From the NCBI GenBank assembly GCA_034769895.1, contig CM068369.1, forward strand, positions 146,589,574-146,653,573: a stretch of 64,000 nucleotides of DNA, given 5' to 3'. Positions 49,091-60,014 of this stretch are shown in pieces. The DNA comes from Magicicada septendecula. Its lineage: Eukaryota > Arthropoda > Insecta > Hemiptera > Cicadidae. The notes beneath the pieces were generated by a model. That model was not told the origin of the DNA. It saw only the letters and a list, made by a program, of their open reading frames with translations, and did no database searches. Each line of letters opens with the position of its first letter. Within the stretch, counting starts at the first letter, position 1. Both the position numbers and the translations under genes were made by a program.

Positions 49091-50598
49091 GATTGGTCGG
49101 TTTTCTGTAGATAACGCTTTTGTTTACATAACTTGCTAATATGTCCGGCCTTTCCACAGTTATAACATCTTCTTTCCTCACTTACTTCGCTCGTAGGTTG
49201 TCGGGGTTTTGGTTTAGAGTATGAAACATGGGGATAGTTTTGGGTTTTATGTGTACTTACGAATCGCTTATCGCGGTAGTTTCGGGTATCATTTCCAATT
49301 GGTCTAGTTTGGAATGAATTTCTTTGTTGACTATGGGACATAGAAACACTTCTATTCTGGTCAGAATACCAGACGTCGGACGAATGTATACAACATAGTT
49401 CTAGTTCCGTAAAAGTTGTAGGTGGCTTCACGAGTGCTAGTCGAGATCGCTCCTCGGGGGATAGTCTTACTATGATAGTGTCTACTAACTGTTGTTCGCT
49501 CCATTTAACTTGTAACAATAAAGCAGATTCTCTTACTTCAGAAATATAATGAGCTAGCCTCTCGTATGTACCTTGTGCACGAAGTACTAAGTTTCGCTTC
49601 AATTCTTCGTAGATACCGGTGGGAATGAAATGTCTTATTAGTGTGGTATGAAGTTCTTCTACCGATTGATTATACCTTAGGGATTCTAACACTCTATCTT
49701 TTAATGGAGATCTACACTTAGGCAAAATAACTTGCAAAATCTGGTTATCTCTTAGTTGTTGCAGTTCCTTTAATTCTAAGATATGTTTGATAAAATTAAG
49801 GAGCTTTGTAATATTCAGCCCATCAGTGATTTGTATATTGGACAAAATACTTTCTACAGGGTGGGTTATTTTTCCATAGAGCTCGGGAGTTAAATTTATT
49901 TGACTCATCATTCTAGGATTTTCCGCAGGTTGATTAGTCCGCGAATGAGAAGGTAATTCGTAGGTATGGGTCATATTTTCTAGTTCATTAGGGAGTGACG
50001 TAACGTTTACTGGTTGAATATTTACTTGACTACCACTTAACCGTTCCTTGAATGGATCTATATTGGATTCCTGCAGAATCTGAATTTTTGCAGTACCGTT
50101 TGGTTGTTCTTGAGTCGGCGATTGGGTAGGTGAAATATTTAATTTCGTCATTGCTTCTTCGATTTCGTCTAATCTAAACAATTCGGATCGTCTACGTAAT
50201 TCGCGTATTATCTCAGGTAATTGTTTTAATGCTTCCTCGGCGAATTTTTTTACATCAGGAGGGATATCTTTATCACCGGGCCAGGTCAACAGATTGGTGA
50301 TACGACGGTATAGATGCTCAATTCTTTGGGTGGTGCGTAATATTACTGCGGGGGATTTTTCATCACGCAGGGTTTGTGCGTACGAAGTTAGTTCTGTATA
50401 CTTACGATAACACGTTTCTTTTTCGCTATTGAAATCTAAAACACTCAAACGACTTAATAATGAAGGTTTGTCCGGTTTATTTTCGCGTAACGTCTTGCGA
50501 AGTTCCGCGACAGTTACATTGGAGTAGGGGAGACCATGCCATAATGCTTCATAGGTTAATTCGTCTTTCAACAAGAAATCGGGGTTAAATTGAGTCAT
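49078..50598 (-). CDS. gag: Ty3/gypsy gag
   Basis: 506 codons from ATG at 50598 to TGA at 49078-49080. The N-terminal half is rich in charged residues and helical in character. The central part (about 240-400) has the retrotransposon gag/capsid look (LLNFIKHILELKELQQLRDN, VEELHTTLIRHFIPTG, YEELKRNLVLRAQGTYERLA). Near the C-terminus is a CCHC zinc knuckle, CYNCGKAGHISKLC (478-491), which binds RNA in packaging. Its last codons overlap the slippery heptamer. The frame is intact. It forms the particle in which the element is copied. No envelope gene was found in the element. Confidence 0.93.
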   Translation of the reverse strand: MTQFNPDFLLKDELTYEALWHGLPYSNVTVAELRKTLRENKPDKPSLLSRLSVLDFNSEKETCYRKYTELTSYAQTLRDEKSPAVILRTTQRIEHLYRRITNLLTWPGDKDIPPDVKKFAEEALKQLPEIIRELRRRSELFRLDEIEEAMTKLNISPTQSPTQEQPNGTAKIQILQESNIDPFKERLSGSQVNIQPVNVTSLPNELENMTHTYELPSHSRTNQPAENPRMMSQINLTPELYGKITHPVESILSNIQITDGLNITKLLNFIKHILELKELQQLRDNQILQVILPKCRSPLKDRVLESLRYNQSVEELHTTLIRHFIPTGIYEELKRNLVLRAQGTYERLAHYISEVRESALLLQVKWSEQQLVDTIIVRLSPEERSRLALVKPPTTFTELELCCIHSSDVWYSDQNRSVSMSHSQQRNSFQTRPIGNDTRNYRDKRFVSTHKTQNYPHVSYSKPKPRQPTSEVSEERRCYNCGKAGHISKLCKQKRYLQKTDQSKNM

Positions 50599-51372
50599 TT
50601 TTTATAATAACCACTTTAAACACACGACGTATTACGAACGACAAATCTTATGTCACTTACTTTACTTCGTTTTCTCAATGTTTAAAAATAGATAACATTA
50701 ATTCATTTAAACACATACACATATATCTTATTTCATATTAAGCTTTGCGATGTAATCTTATCTTAATTAATCAACATAACTTATTTCACAACAATTAAAT
50801 TCTCAGTATTGACATATATAATTAATCAAAACAAAACGATAATACTATTTTAGTAGAGAGAAATTTCATATACGGAAAGTTCATTGATTTAACAAACAGC
50901 ACAAAGAATCAGCTGTTTTGGGGTGTCGTCTAGTTGCATAGGGTAGTAATTCAGAACAATACAAAAACAGGAAAGAGCTTGTCTAACATGGTTTTGTTTT
51001 CTTTAGGGAGGAGGGGTTATGAATGAGATGGTGTTTACAAAGGGGAGAGTTTACATTCCAAAACACGTATTTAACATGAACCAACTGGTTTGGAATTGAA
51101 TAGTTACCAGCTATGACTTGCCTAACACGGCAAACTCGCGATACTAATATTATTATTATATAATTAAAATTTTACTCATTTATTTATTTATTTTTTTTTA
51201 TTTCTGAGTGAATAAATTTATGTTTGTCCTAGTTATCGTTAACGACTTATAAACTTACACAACAACAATTACATAATTATGTTGCAATTTTCTGTACGTG
51301 ACACTCTGTAAACAATATTTTGTTTTACCAAGTAAATTACACAATTTCAAATTCAGCAGAGTGGCGCAATTT
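50599..51372 (-). other. Gypsy 5' leader with candidate primer-binding site
   Basis: The 774 bp between the 5' LTR and gag have no coding content. Right after the LTR end on the minus strand comes aaattgcgccactctgctg (51372-51354), the position where the tRNA primer binds. The tRNA could not be named by eye, so the site is inferred from position. Confidence 0.55.
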
Positions 51373-52696
51373 TGTGCCGCCCCTTGGCAAGACAACACAA
51401 AAATCGGGAACTAGTTTAATTATTTACCAGTAAACTAAACCAGCTGCCGTTGTTAGTAAAACTCTTACTAACAAATTACAAAACAAGTATGATATAGGAA
51501 ACTGACAAGGTATGCATAAACTTATTCACTCACTAGGTATTAGCTAAAACATCTCTTTATTGCTATTGAAATATTAACCAAACATTATTCCTGATTTTAA
51601 AGAAAGTTATTTTAGTAAATAGCGCTTTTACTGCTTCAAAGATCTTAATTATATTATTCTTGTTATATCAAAATTTATTCATATAACTGTTAGTTTTAAT
51701 ACCACGGATCCGGGTCTCAATTTTCTCAAAATTATTAATTTATCAATATATACATTACGGTTACTATTACTCCTTACAAAATTACAAAATATACAAATCT
51801 GATAATTTGTTCATTACATTGCGAAAGTTCTTTAAAGTTCTTTGTTACTTCTTATTAAGGGGAAATTTACAAAAGTTATGGTTTGATATCACCTGAGGTA
51901 GTTGTTGTATTCTTGGGACATCTCCAGTCGTCTTCTACGGGTTGAGTACGTTGTTCTTGGTGTATCTACATCGGTTTGATTTTTAGTTTACTTGAAGCTC
52001 TCGAAGATAGGTTGTGTACTAGAAGTTCCACATGTTGTAATTTCACTTTTCTTAGTGCAGATTCTTGTAGTTCACATTTTCTTTATTTTAATTACAGTTA
52101 TAGTTCTCACTTTGCAGTACTACAGTCTAGTAGTTAACTATGTTACACTTACATTTGATTTTGTTTTTAAGAGATGTGTTGGCTACCTTTTTCTATTTTA
52201 TTTATATATTTTCTCACAAACTCTAGACACTACATTATTCACAATAACAAGATTTCACGCTGGATATGCTTCTAGAGAACATACACATACGTATATGTGT
52301 ACAACACCAAAACTCACGTCTACTCATTGCGGCGTTCTACGGCCGAATGCGCGTACGGTTTAGGGGAGAGGGCTCAGTAAGCTAGTGCGTATTTACGCAC
52401 TAAGAAAATAGTTCGTACTTTTCCTATTATTATTTATTCATTAATTAGAAGATAAATACTTTATGTTTATTTTATTATGACTTAGGGATTTCTTTATTTC
52501 TCTAGTCGCATTTTTTAATTATTTAAGTAATTATTATTATTATTTACTACTTAATACTTTTCTTGGCGTGTTGGTACTGGAAGGTTTCAAGTTGATACAG
52601 GAATCTGGGTATAGGTAAGGGTGTATGATACTCTTACTTATTAAAATTAAAAAATTTTAATCTGTGCGATTTTTTGATACATTTAAAATCGTCACA
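51373..52696 (-). mobile_element. Ty3/gypsy LTR L3 (5' LTR)
   Basis: 1324 bp with TG...CA ends, TGTGACG at 52696 and CGGCACA at 51373 on the minus strand. It matches L1 and L2 apart from a 48-bp block (52076-52123) present only here. A candidate TATATAAATA box lies at 52199-52208 and an 18-nt palindrome at 52384-52401. Its outer edge abuts (AC)n, as does the outer edge of L1. Confidence 0.93.
52199..52208 (-). promoter_or_regulatory. Candidate TATA box of the gypsy LTR
   Basis: TATATAAATA on the sense (minus) strand of L3, also present in L1 and L2. It is the best TATA match in the LTR; no start site was confirmed. Confidence 0.4.
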
Positions 52697-52722
52697 ACAC
52701 ACACACACACACACACACACAC
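52697..52722. repeat. (AC)n microsatellite at the outer edge of the gypsy 5' LTR
   Basis: AC run directly next to the LTR end. The target duplication of the gypsy insertion would be hidden inside this repeat. Confidence 0.9.
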
Positions 52723-53182
52723 ATGTTAAACCTCAAAAGTTATTGCACCACACAACGAGAACTATAGTCAGTTACATCTCAGTAGCAATGGATTTATCTG
52801 CACCCGCCACCGAACTTTAAAGCACCCCTGTACAACTTCAGCATTACACACACATAATAGTTGAGCGGAGTGTTACTAACAATTTTACAATCGCAATAAC
52901 GGTAGACAATCTTTATGGTTTATTTAAGATTTTCATCTACATGATTTTTTATGGTAGGCATGCCTCAGTTGGCTTCATGTAACTTTCTCACTACTGATAT
53001 TTTCTCAGTTTGACTGTAATATCAAAGTCGTAATTAAGGTCGCTTAATTAAGAGAACAAAGAAAACTAAAATTATATAACGGTTGAGATAAATATTTTCA
53101 AGTAATTACATTTTACGTGTTGTTTGTTGCCGGTCTGAAACTATGTAGTAGCTGATGGTAACGAATACTGCGTGAGAATGTA
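52723..53182. other. No gene recognised
   Basis: Flanking sequence between the gypsy element and a SINE, with no recognisable feature. Confidence 0.4.
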
Positions 53183-53196
53183 AGTTACCATAAGAT

Positions 53197-53489
53197 AATA
53201 ATAATAATTGGCTCCCATGTATACCACCGAAGTAGCTTATAGGAGTCAGGCAGGGTAGGCTGCCTTATGCGAGCCGTACGGCATACAAGGAAGGCAGTGT
53301 GGCCAGCACTACGCTTCAGCCGCCCATTACTATGACCAGGATGTTACCTCAGGTACTCATTTTCAACAGGCTGAGTCGACCTGAGGGCTGAAAAACGCAC
53401 CTTGATTTTTATGGTGCGGGCCCGGGAATCGAACCCGAGACTTCTAGATTAGTAGCCAGGTGCCATACCCACTGGTCTACTGAGCCGAC
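53197..53489 (-). mobile_element. tRNA-derived SINE
   Basis: About 293 bp on the minus strand. The head (53489 downward, GTCGGCTCAGTAGACC) looks like a tRNA, with an A box-like AGTGGGTATGG and a B box GGTTCGATTCC, the internal promoter of RNA polymerase III. A tRNA-unrelated body follows, ending in an (ATT)n tail (53197-53210). It is flanked by a perfect 14-bp target duplication, agttaccataagat (53183-53196 and 53490-53503), as made by LINE machinery. The intact duplication suggests a recent insertion. Confidence 0.92.
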
Positions 53490-53503
53490 AGTTACCATAA
53501 GAT

Positions 53504-53861
53504 GTTATGCCAAAACGAAAGATAAAGTAACAGCATATGTAATAGTGACATAATCGTCAGTAACATATTAACCCATTTTCTACTTCTATAGGCCTACATG
53601 TGAGTCTATCAAACTATTCCTGTATTTTCCTGATTCAGTTGCTGCCAGCAAACAGTATCATGTCATTTACGTATCTTGTTGGCCGTCATCTTCTGTCTGC
53701 TAGGCCTCCAAATTGTTATACTCTTTGCCTGTCTATCGTTCCATATTCGTAAAATGTGTCCTGTCAAGTCCCAAGTCCAACGAAACCAACGTCTGGGTAA
53801 GATCGATTTTTTCTTTGTCTCCTGATGAAAATTACCTTTGGACTCTTTTAATATTATTTCA
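53504..53861. other. No gene recognised
   Basis: Short frames only. Confidence 0.4.
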
Positions 53862-54058
53862 ACAATTCACCGGGATAATAGGCCGTGGTCGTGGCCGTGG
53901 TTCAGTATTACGACTTGAGACAAGCTACCGACTGGTACGCTCTTCACTAGTTTCCATAGTACTGTGGCAAAAGATTGAAGATAGCCTCCAATGGTAGGGC
54001 CGAAAGGTCTGTTTTATGCGTCAGCATTGGACCACGGCTCAATAACCCAGTGAATTGT
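53862..54058. mobile_element. Short fold-back element, family P, with hammerhead-like motif
   Basis: The ends are inverted: acaattcac-cgggataata-ggccgtggtc at the left, and at the right the complement reads acaattcac-tgggttattg-agccgtggtcc. Inside, TTGAAGA, a GCCT/GGGC stem and CGAAA (53975-54005) follow the order of a hammerhead core with the first base changed. The ccggg...ggccgtggtc start is shared with 55766-55936 and with the minisatellite unit at 26378. This may be a Penelope terminal-repeat relative or a small ribozyme-bearing element. The class is uncertain. Confidence 0.6.
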
Positions 54059-54257
54059 CAAAATATTATTATCAGAGTTGACTCCAGCCGTGAAAGTCTA
54101 AGATACCAATTACTTTTGTACTTATTACTTATACCTGGAGTATGCTCATTATAATAGTACTGCATAACGATAGGGATATGCGAATAATATCTTACCTTAT
54201 TAGTTTTGAGAAGCAGTGTCCTTACATACCGCGCCGGCTAACCAGTTGGCGAGCAAC

Positions 54258-54498
54258 ACTTCTCCACTGACGATGGCTCGTTAGTGTTGGTCTGGCTCGT
54301 TACTTAAGGTATTTGTCAATTTCCATTTAATTTTCTTTGTAATGACTATCTGAAGCAGATAAGTATTTGCTTACTCTTCACTTCTGTACGTGTGTCCGAA
54401 ATTAGAGCGAATGTTACGAAAGGAAATATAAGAGCCCTGACGTTATGATAACAGTTTCAAACATCGTTGCTACGTTTAATTAAACATGAAGGGTCACA

Positions 54499-54500
<2 letters not shown>
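54258..54500. repeat. Diverged, internally deleted copy of a palindrome-arm segment
   Basis: Matches the right arm from about 39489 to 39915 (cttctccactgacgat, ttaaggtatttgtcaatttc, attaaacatgaagggtcac) with many substitutions. About 190 bp are missing between two ctcgtt-like sites. It is an old dispersed copy, clearly more diverged than the two palindrome arms are from each other. Confidence 0.85.

Positions 54501-54572
<72 letters not shown>
54501..54572. repeat. (GT)n microsatellite
   Basis: Uninterrupted GT run of about 70 bp. Confidence 0.95.
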
Positions 54573-54573
<1 letters not shown>

Positions 54574-55247
54574 TTGTTTTGTACAGTACTCCAAGAAAAT
54601 AATGATAAGATGAATTTCTGAAAAGTAATTTTCGCATTTTTTATAGATTTTATTTTAATAACTTTTGCATAAGAAAAATATGTAAATTATTTCAGACAAC
54701 TGAAAAATAAAATAATAATCCATATTACGAAGGTTGTTCGTTATTCTAGTCACACTTACATTACATTTCCGAGAGCTGAGAGTAGATATATACAAAGAAA
54801 AATTATTCTGATTGGTTGGAGTTAATATAGTGTAGATTAGCGTCAGCCATACGACACCGAAACACATATTGTTTTCAAGCGAACACAAAATTCGTAAATA
54901 GCTTTGTGTCAGGAATTTATGAAAAAATACTTATATTTAAAAGTTACTTTCTTTAAAATTGCAAAAATAAACAAAACAGTCAAAAGTTACAGCTGTGCGT
55001 ACAGGTCTGTTGAAGCTCTTACTCTTTATTTTCACCGCATTGACGAAATCCATGTAGTCAAGAAAAGAGTCAAGCTACAAGCTTGGACAGAAAAACTCTG
55101 CATTATTGTACTCAAAATGTTAAGACAGCTGGTCATTTTGTCATGCGTCTCCTCCATCTCTCGCTAAATAGGATGTAGATATCCACAGAATTTTTGGTGT
55201 TATATTGAGAATATGTTGTGACAAGACAACGTTAATACCAAGTCATT
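54573..55247. other. No gene recognised
   Basis: An 87-codon frame at 54904-55167 matches nothing I know. Confidence 0.4.
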
Positions 55248-56035
55248 TTACTTCCATGTTCCATAAGGAAATGGAAGTATAGTGATGGCGAAAAAAATCG
55301 TGTCCAAGATAAGGGTTGATTCTGATTGTACTACCCTCAAAACATGAAGAAAAGTGATTTTCGTAAAGTGTCTGTGTGTGTGTCTGTGTAGAATTTTTTT
55401 TATGACGTACGATAACTGCCGTACATTCAAACACAATTAAATAATGTTTTGCATATGTGCCTGATTTGTAGAGGACTCAAGATCTATTGATTTTGGTGAA
55501 GATCGGTTAAGGGGAAAGGGTAGTTTACCAGCAACCTTTTATGTTTTAACAAGAGTAAAGTACTTAATTTTGATAAATAAAGTATCCTGAAAAGAAGTTC
55601 ATAATAATCCACTGTAGAAACGTAGATGAAATATCTATAAATAAAAAGTCTAGTTTAAGGGGGTGGGGTAATTTTCTATAAATGAAAATGATAGTTGAAG
55701 GGCTAGGGGATAATTTTTATTTATATGTCATGTGTACTAAGTTATCGGCAACAAAGAAGTAGTTTGTTGTTAAAATTCCTTCCCGGGCTGTTTGGCCGTG
55801 GTCCAATGTTTTCTACAAAACCAGACGTTTTGGGAGTGGTATCGACTGTCATCGTCTGTGAAAATCGAGTGCGCTAACGTGAGGTGGTATACATTAGTGA
55901 CCACAGTACTGTGGTTAAGGCTGAAGCAAGAAGTAGAAAGAAGTAGTTTCTATTGAAATATTTAATTTCGAAAATGATTTTTAAATATAAATCTTAGAAC
56001 ATTGAAGTCATGTATGGTTCTCCATACCAATATTT
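55248..56035. repeat. Dispersed repeat R1, copy 2
   Basis: Matches 2501-2960 and the right end of 2501-3615 in the same orientation, with an internal part missing and a 171-bp element inserted (55766-55936). Non-coding. Confidence 0.75.
55766..55936. mobile_element. Short element, family P, with 13-bp target duplication
   Basis: 171 bp flanked by a perfect direct repeat, aaagaagtagttt (55753-55765 and 55937-55949). The start (gttgttaaaattccttcccgggctgtttggccgtggtcc, in pieces) resembles 26378-26533 and 53862-53890. It has no coding capacity. The 13-bp duplication points to target-primed reverse transcription and not to a hAT or mariner enzyme. Confidence 0.7.
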
Positions 56036-57678
56036 TATTATGGTACACAATGTGTCATAATAATACATAATGTGCCTCAATGTGTATGTATGCATGGTAT
56101 ACAGATTTGCTCGTTCACTTGCAAGAAACCTGTAACACAGCAAGTAGCCTTAGTTATTAATGTCAGTGTGAATAATCTATTAATTTTATCTATCGAGTCT
56201 ATCTATTAATTTCTATGACTTTGATTTTTCTATTAATCTATTAATTTACAGCCGGAATGCATGCCTGTAGCCTAACAGTAGAATCTCAACATACAGCTGA
56301 TACAAAATTTAATATACTACTCAACGAATTATTATAGTGAATTAGCTCACAACTCGTTGAAAGGAAAGACCTGATGTCTGTTACTCATGGCTAAAGACAT
56401 ATAATTAACATTTTGTTATTTTTTATTCTTAAACCCTTGAAAATTACTCTAGATTCAGATTATTCAGTTAGTTTAGTTTGGTTTACTAAGCAAAATCTCA
56501 TTCAGAACTACTTCACATATGCATTAAAGAAGCATGTATTTCGATTAATGCATTATTAATACAAATGCATATTTATGAGCATGATGGCACCAAATGCAAA
56601 ACACGAGTACGTACGTCTGGACGGACGCGGATATCGTGTTTATTATTTTCTCCAGCAGTAAATGCAATTACTTGCGGAATACTGCAGTGTGAGTTGCATT
56701 GATTGAAAATGCAGTTTGTTTGTCAACCGTCGCAGCAGTTATAAACAACAATGGCGCCGTCAGGCCGAGGGGAGGTTGGTGGGCACAGGATTCGCCCTAA
56801 ATCCGTACCATTACCTAGATTGCATATGTAAATTTTAGTAAGATTAAACTGGGTAATAATGTTTTTGTTGCCCAATATTTATGCTCGTCTTCAAATCACT
56901 GTCCATGTTTTAATATGAAAAACTTCGTTTCTCCGAACCGACTGTTTATATCAAATAAATTTTTGTGTTTAGAACTTATGGACAGTAAACGTTTCCAACG
57001 GTCCTTCACTGTTAATTGAATTTTTTCTCTTTATTTCAGTTTGTAATACAGCATGGTCTAAGTTTATTATATATCAGTAAATTTAATCAACTGTTAATTT
57101 AAGTTACCATTTTTCAAAAATGAATTTCTGTTTACACTTTCAAGATGTAGCTGGCGTACTACAAGAATTAAATGACTTCGGAGTTATTCTGTACTTTGAC
57201 AAGTAGACTTATATGTTTCTCCCTCCTTAGTCCTACTACTCTAAATGAAGCATTATGACATCATACGACGACGGCGCTTACTGCGTTTTTCCAGGCCTCT
57301 CGACGGCCCGGATGACTTCAACGGTACGGTGTCCAATCTTCAAAAGTCTGATCCGTCCAGCGATTCGGACATCTCCTTCGTGGATGTTTACCATCGATTT
57401 TCCTCTGCATAATTAATTATCTAAACTACACTTATTCTGGATATATGTTCAAAACATCTCTGATACGACTCTTCTGTTTTCCTCTATAAATATATAGAGA
57501 CTTTCAGCTCATGTAAAATACATTTGTTATTGGATGCTGCGTCCAAGAAATTCTTAGCTCTCGTTCATCCGACTTCAAAGGCATTAATTCGTTTTCGCGA
57601 TCTGATGTGCATGGTCCAGGTTTCATAGATGAAAGTGTCTATTAGAAATATAAGTGTCCGTGTTAACTTTAATTTGGT
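56036..57678. other. No gene recognised
   Basis: A moderately GC-richer stretch at 56610-56820 was examined for an exon or promoter but no frame, splice signals or family could be supported. Confidence 0.4.
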
Positions 57679-57860
57679 AAATATAATTATTTCACTACGA
57701 CTCGGAACACAAAACTTTTATGGGTAAAAACGTAAAAGCTTTACCTTACAACCTGAACCGGTTTTCACTTTTAAAGCCGGTTAAGGTTGTAAGGTAAAGC
57801 TTTTACGTTTTTACCCATAAAAGGTTTTGTGTTCCGAGTCGTAGTGAAATAATTATATTT
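57679..57860. repeat. Long hairpin (182 bp, arms about 80 bp)
   Basis: The left arm (aaatataattatttcactacg, ctcggaacacaaaac, ttttatgggtaaaaacg, taaaagctttaccttacaac) is almost exactly complementary to the right arm (gttgtaaggtaaagctttta, cgtttttacccataaaa, gttttgtgttccgagtcg, tagtgaaataattatattt). The middle, about 15-20 nt, is unpaired. The near-perfect match implies a recent origin. It may be a snap-back MITE or the source of a small-RNA hairpin. No target duplication was seen. Confidence 0.85.
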
Positions 57861-58099
57861 AGTTAAGAAACGGACACGTCATGGACAACGAAATCCAAGA
57901 ATTTAATTTGGTGTTTCGAGATATCGCTGTGTCCTTCCAGATTTTAGTTAGCTCGGTGGTTGTATTGCTACCCATATTAATTCTTACTTTAACGCCATTG
58001 TCGCATCTTCCTTTATTTGTGGTAAACCGAGGGTCAGAAAATCATTAACTATTTCAGAACCTGCTACTTCCCTGATGTTCATGGGGGTACGACCAGTCA

Positions 58100-58990
58100 T
58101 CGTTATTTAAGTTTCAACTTTCCAAAGCAGTTGTCTATACTTGTCAATTTCTGTCTTTAGGTTTTCCATGGTGTAAAGTTCGGTATGGCTGGGTGCTAGA
58201 ATAAGAGTATCATCAGCGTATTCAAATTCTGATGCTGCGGGCATCCGTATAAATAACGTCAACCCAGTTCTACAATACCCTGTCACACAATGAATTCTGT
58301 ATACACATTGAAAAACAGAGAAGAAAGAATGCACCCTTGCTTCGCCCCGGCATCTATAACGAAAAATCCACGTAGTGTTTTGATGATTTTCATCTTTGCA
58401 TGGCTATTTTCATGGAGATCTTTAATCGACCGGATAAGATGATGGACTCCTATACTTTCAAGTACAAATCACAGTTTGTGCCACTTCACACAATCAAAAT
58501 CTTCGGTGTAATTTACGAAGCACAAGTAGTCTTCAACATTGAATCGTATGCTTTTTCGACGACTGACGAACGTTCAGTGTTTGTCAGATTTGCTTGCGAA
58601 TTCCCTTATCAGTTTGTTCCTGGGTATTTCAGGAAGCCGAAAAGGTTTCATTCTGTTATTAATTATTTGAAGCATTACGTTTCTGATATGACTGATGAGT
58701 TCAGCCGTTCTGTTTTTACTGCAGTCTGCTTGTGAACCCTTTTTAAAAAGTGGAACAAGAATCGATTCACACCATTTTCTTATCCGTCTTTCAGAATCAC
58801 ATACTAACGAGCAGATTCTGTGAATAATGTCAACACAAGTGTCTCCAATTGCATTCAGAACTTCAGTAGTTGTGCTGTCTGGTCTTGGAGATTTATGGTG
58901 TTTGAGTGATGCGATTGCTTTCTCAACTTCCAATCCATCTGAAGAGTTACCTTGGCTGGTGAGTAGACTCGAGTCACCACTAGAGTCTTC
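58100..58990 (-). pseudogene. Decayed LINE reverse transcriptase (family F)
   Basis: Minus-strand reading gives EVEKAIASLKHHKSPRPD, IRKWCESILVPLFKKGSQADC and ISHIRNVMLQIINNRMKP (58933-58574), then in another frame AASEFEYADDTLILAPSHTE (58250-58190), which holds the catalytic YADD. It is a different LINE family from those at 14-16 kb. At least one frameshift and gaps between blocks make it inactive, and both ends appear truncated. Confidence 0.85.
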
Positions 58991-60014
58991 TAGCGTTATT
59001 TGGGATTCAGCTTAGTGCATGAAAGCGTTCTTTAAAAATTAAGCTAGCGGTAGACGTTATTAAAATTGATTGAGTTGTACGCAGGCTACAGTTGGGTGCG
59101 AAGTAACGAAGTTTATTAATTCGTCCTAAACAAAATTTTATGAATTCTTGAATAAAAAATATTTATCTACTACTAATGAGATTTGTGACTGACTGTGTGT
59201 TACAATTTAATTCTGCAATATTACGGATAGCATTTTATTTATAATCTTCGTATTTCTTAAACAAATTAATAGCTGTAACGGTGTTCAGGAGACGTTACTT
59301 CCCTACAACTTTTTTCGCTTTAGCAGATGTTTATTAATTTAAATCATAATTACATTAAACACAAACCATTCCGTTTCTTGCGTCTAATGCAGTTACACTT
59401 GCTAGATGCGACTTTTCTTTAACGACGTCAAATCGAGATTGAGGTGAATAGAAGGATATGTTTGTATTTAGAATTTCTTAACTAAACTTAATAACAAGCA
59501 GTCGCAGTTTTATGAAAGTTCAAGGAACACGTTTTTACAATATTACAAGAAAATGTTTCGTACGAATCTGTTGACATAATTCGTTTTTTTTCGACACATT
59601 ATTTTTAATTTATCAATACAAGTAGGCTACTTATTTCAGCCCATTAATTCATTGGCGCTGGTTGACTAACATTCTATGTTTTCGTTCTAAGTGGCATGAA
59701 ACTAAAGATTCCGTCCAATGGAAACTTTACATTCGTAAACTCGTTTCAAGTTCTGTCCAGTAACAGAGAATTACATGCGGTTGTTAGCTGGTTTCGAGTT
59801 AATGTTAAGCGTGACAATAGAATAACTTACTCCCTTCCTTGAATGGTTAATGAAAAAAACTGTTAATTGTTATATATTTAAGTAATTAAGCTTATATTAA
59901 GCCTGTACTATAAGACACTAAGGGCACTAATAACCTTGTCATAAAGTTTACTTTTAGTTTTAAGCTGTTATAAAACTACCTTTGAGGGATAGATCAGAAA
60001 TGTAGTGTTGCGTC
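58991..60014. other. AT-rich DNA, nothing recognised
   Basis: No coding or repeat structure seen. Confidence 0.4.

Noticed and set aside
53410-53489. A functional tRNA gene
   Set aside because: The A and B boxes belong to a SINE head: a 3' body, an (ATT)n tail and a 14-bp target duplication surround it, and the cloverleaf is not convincing.
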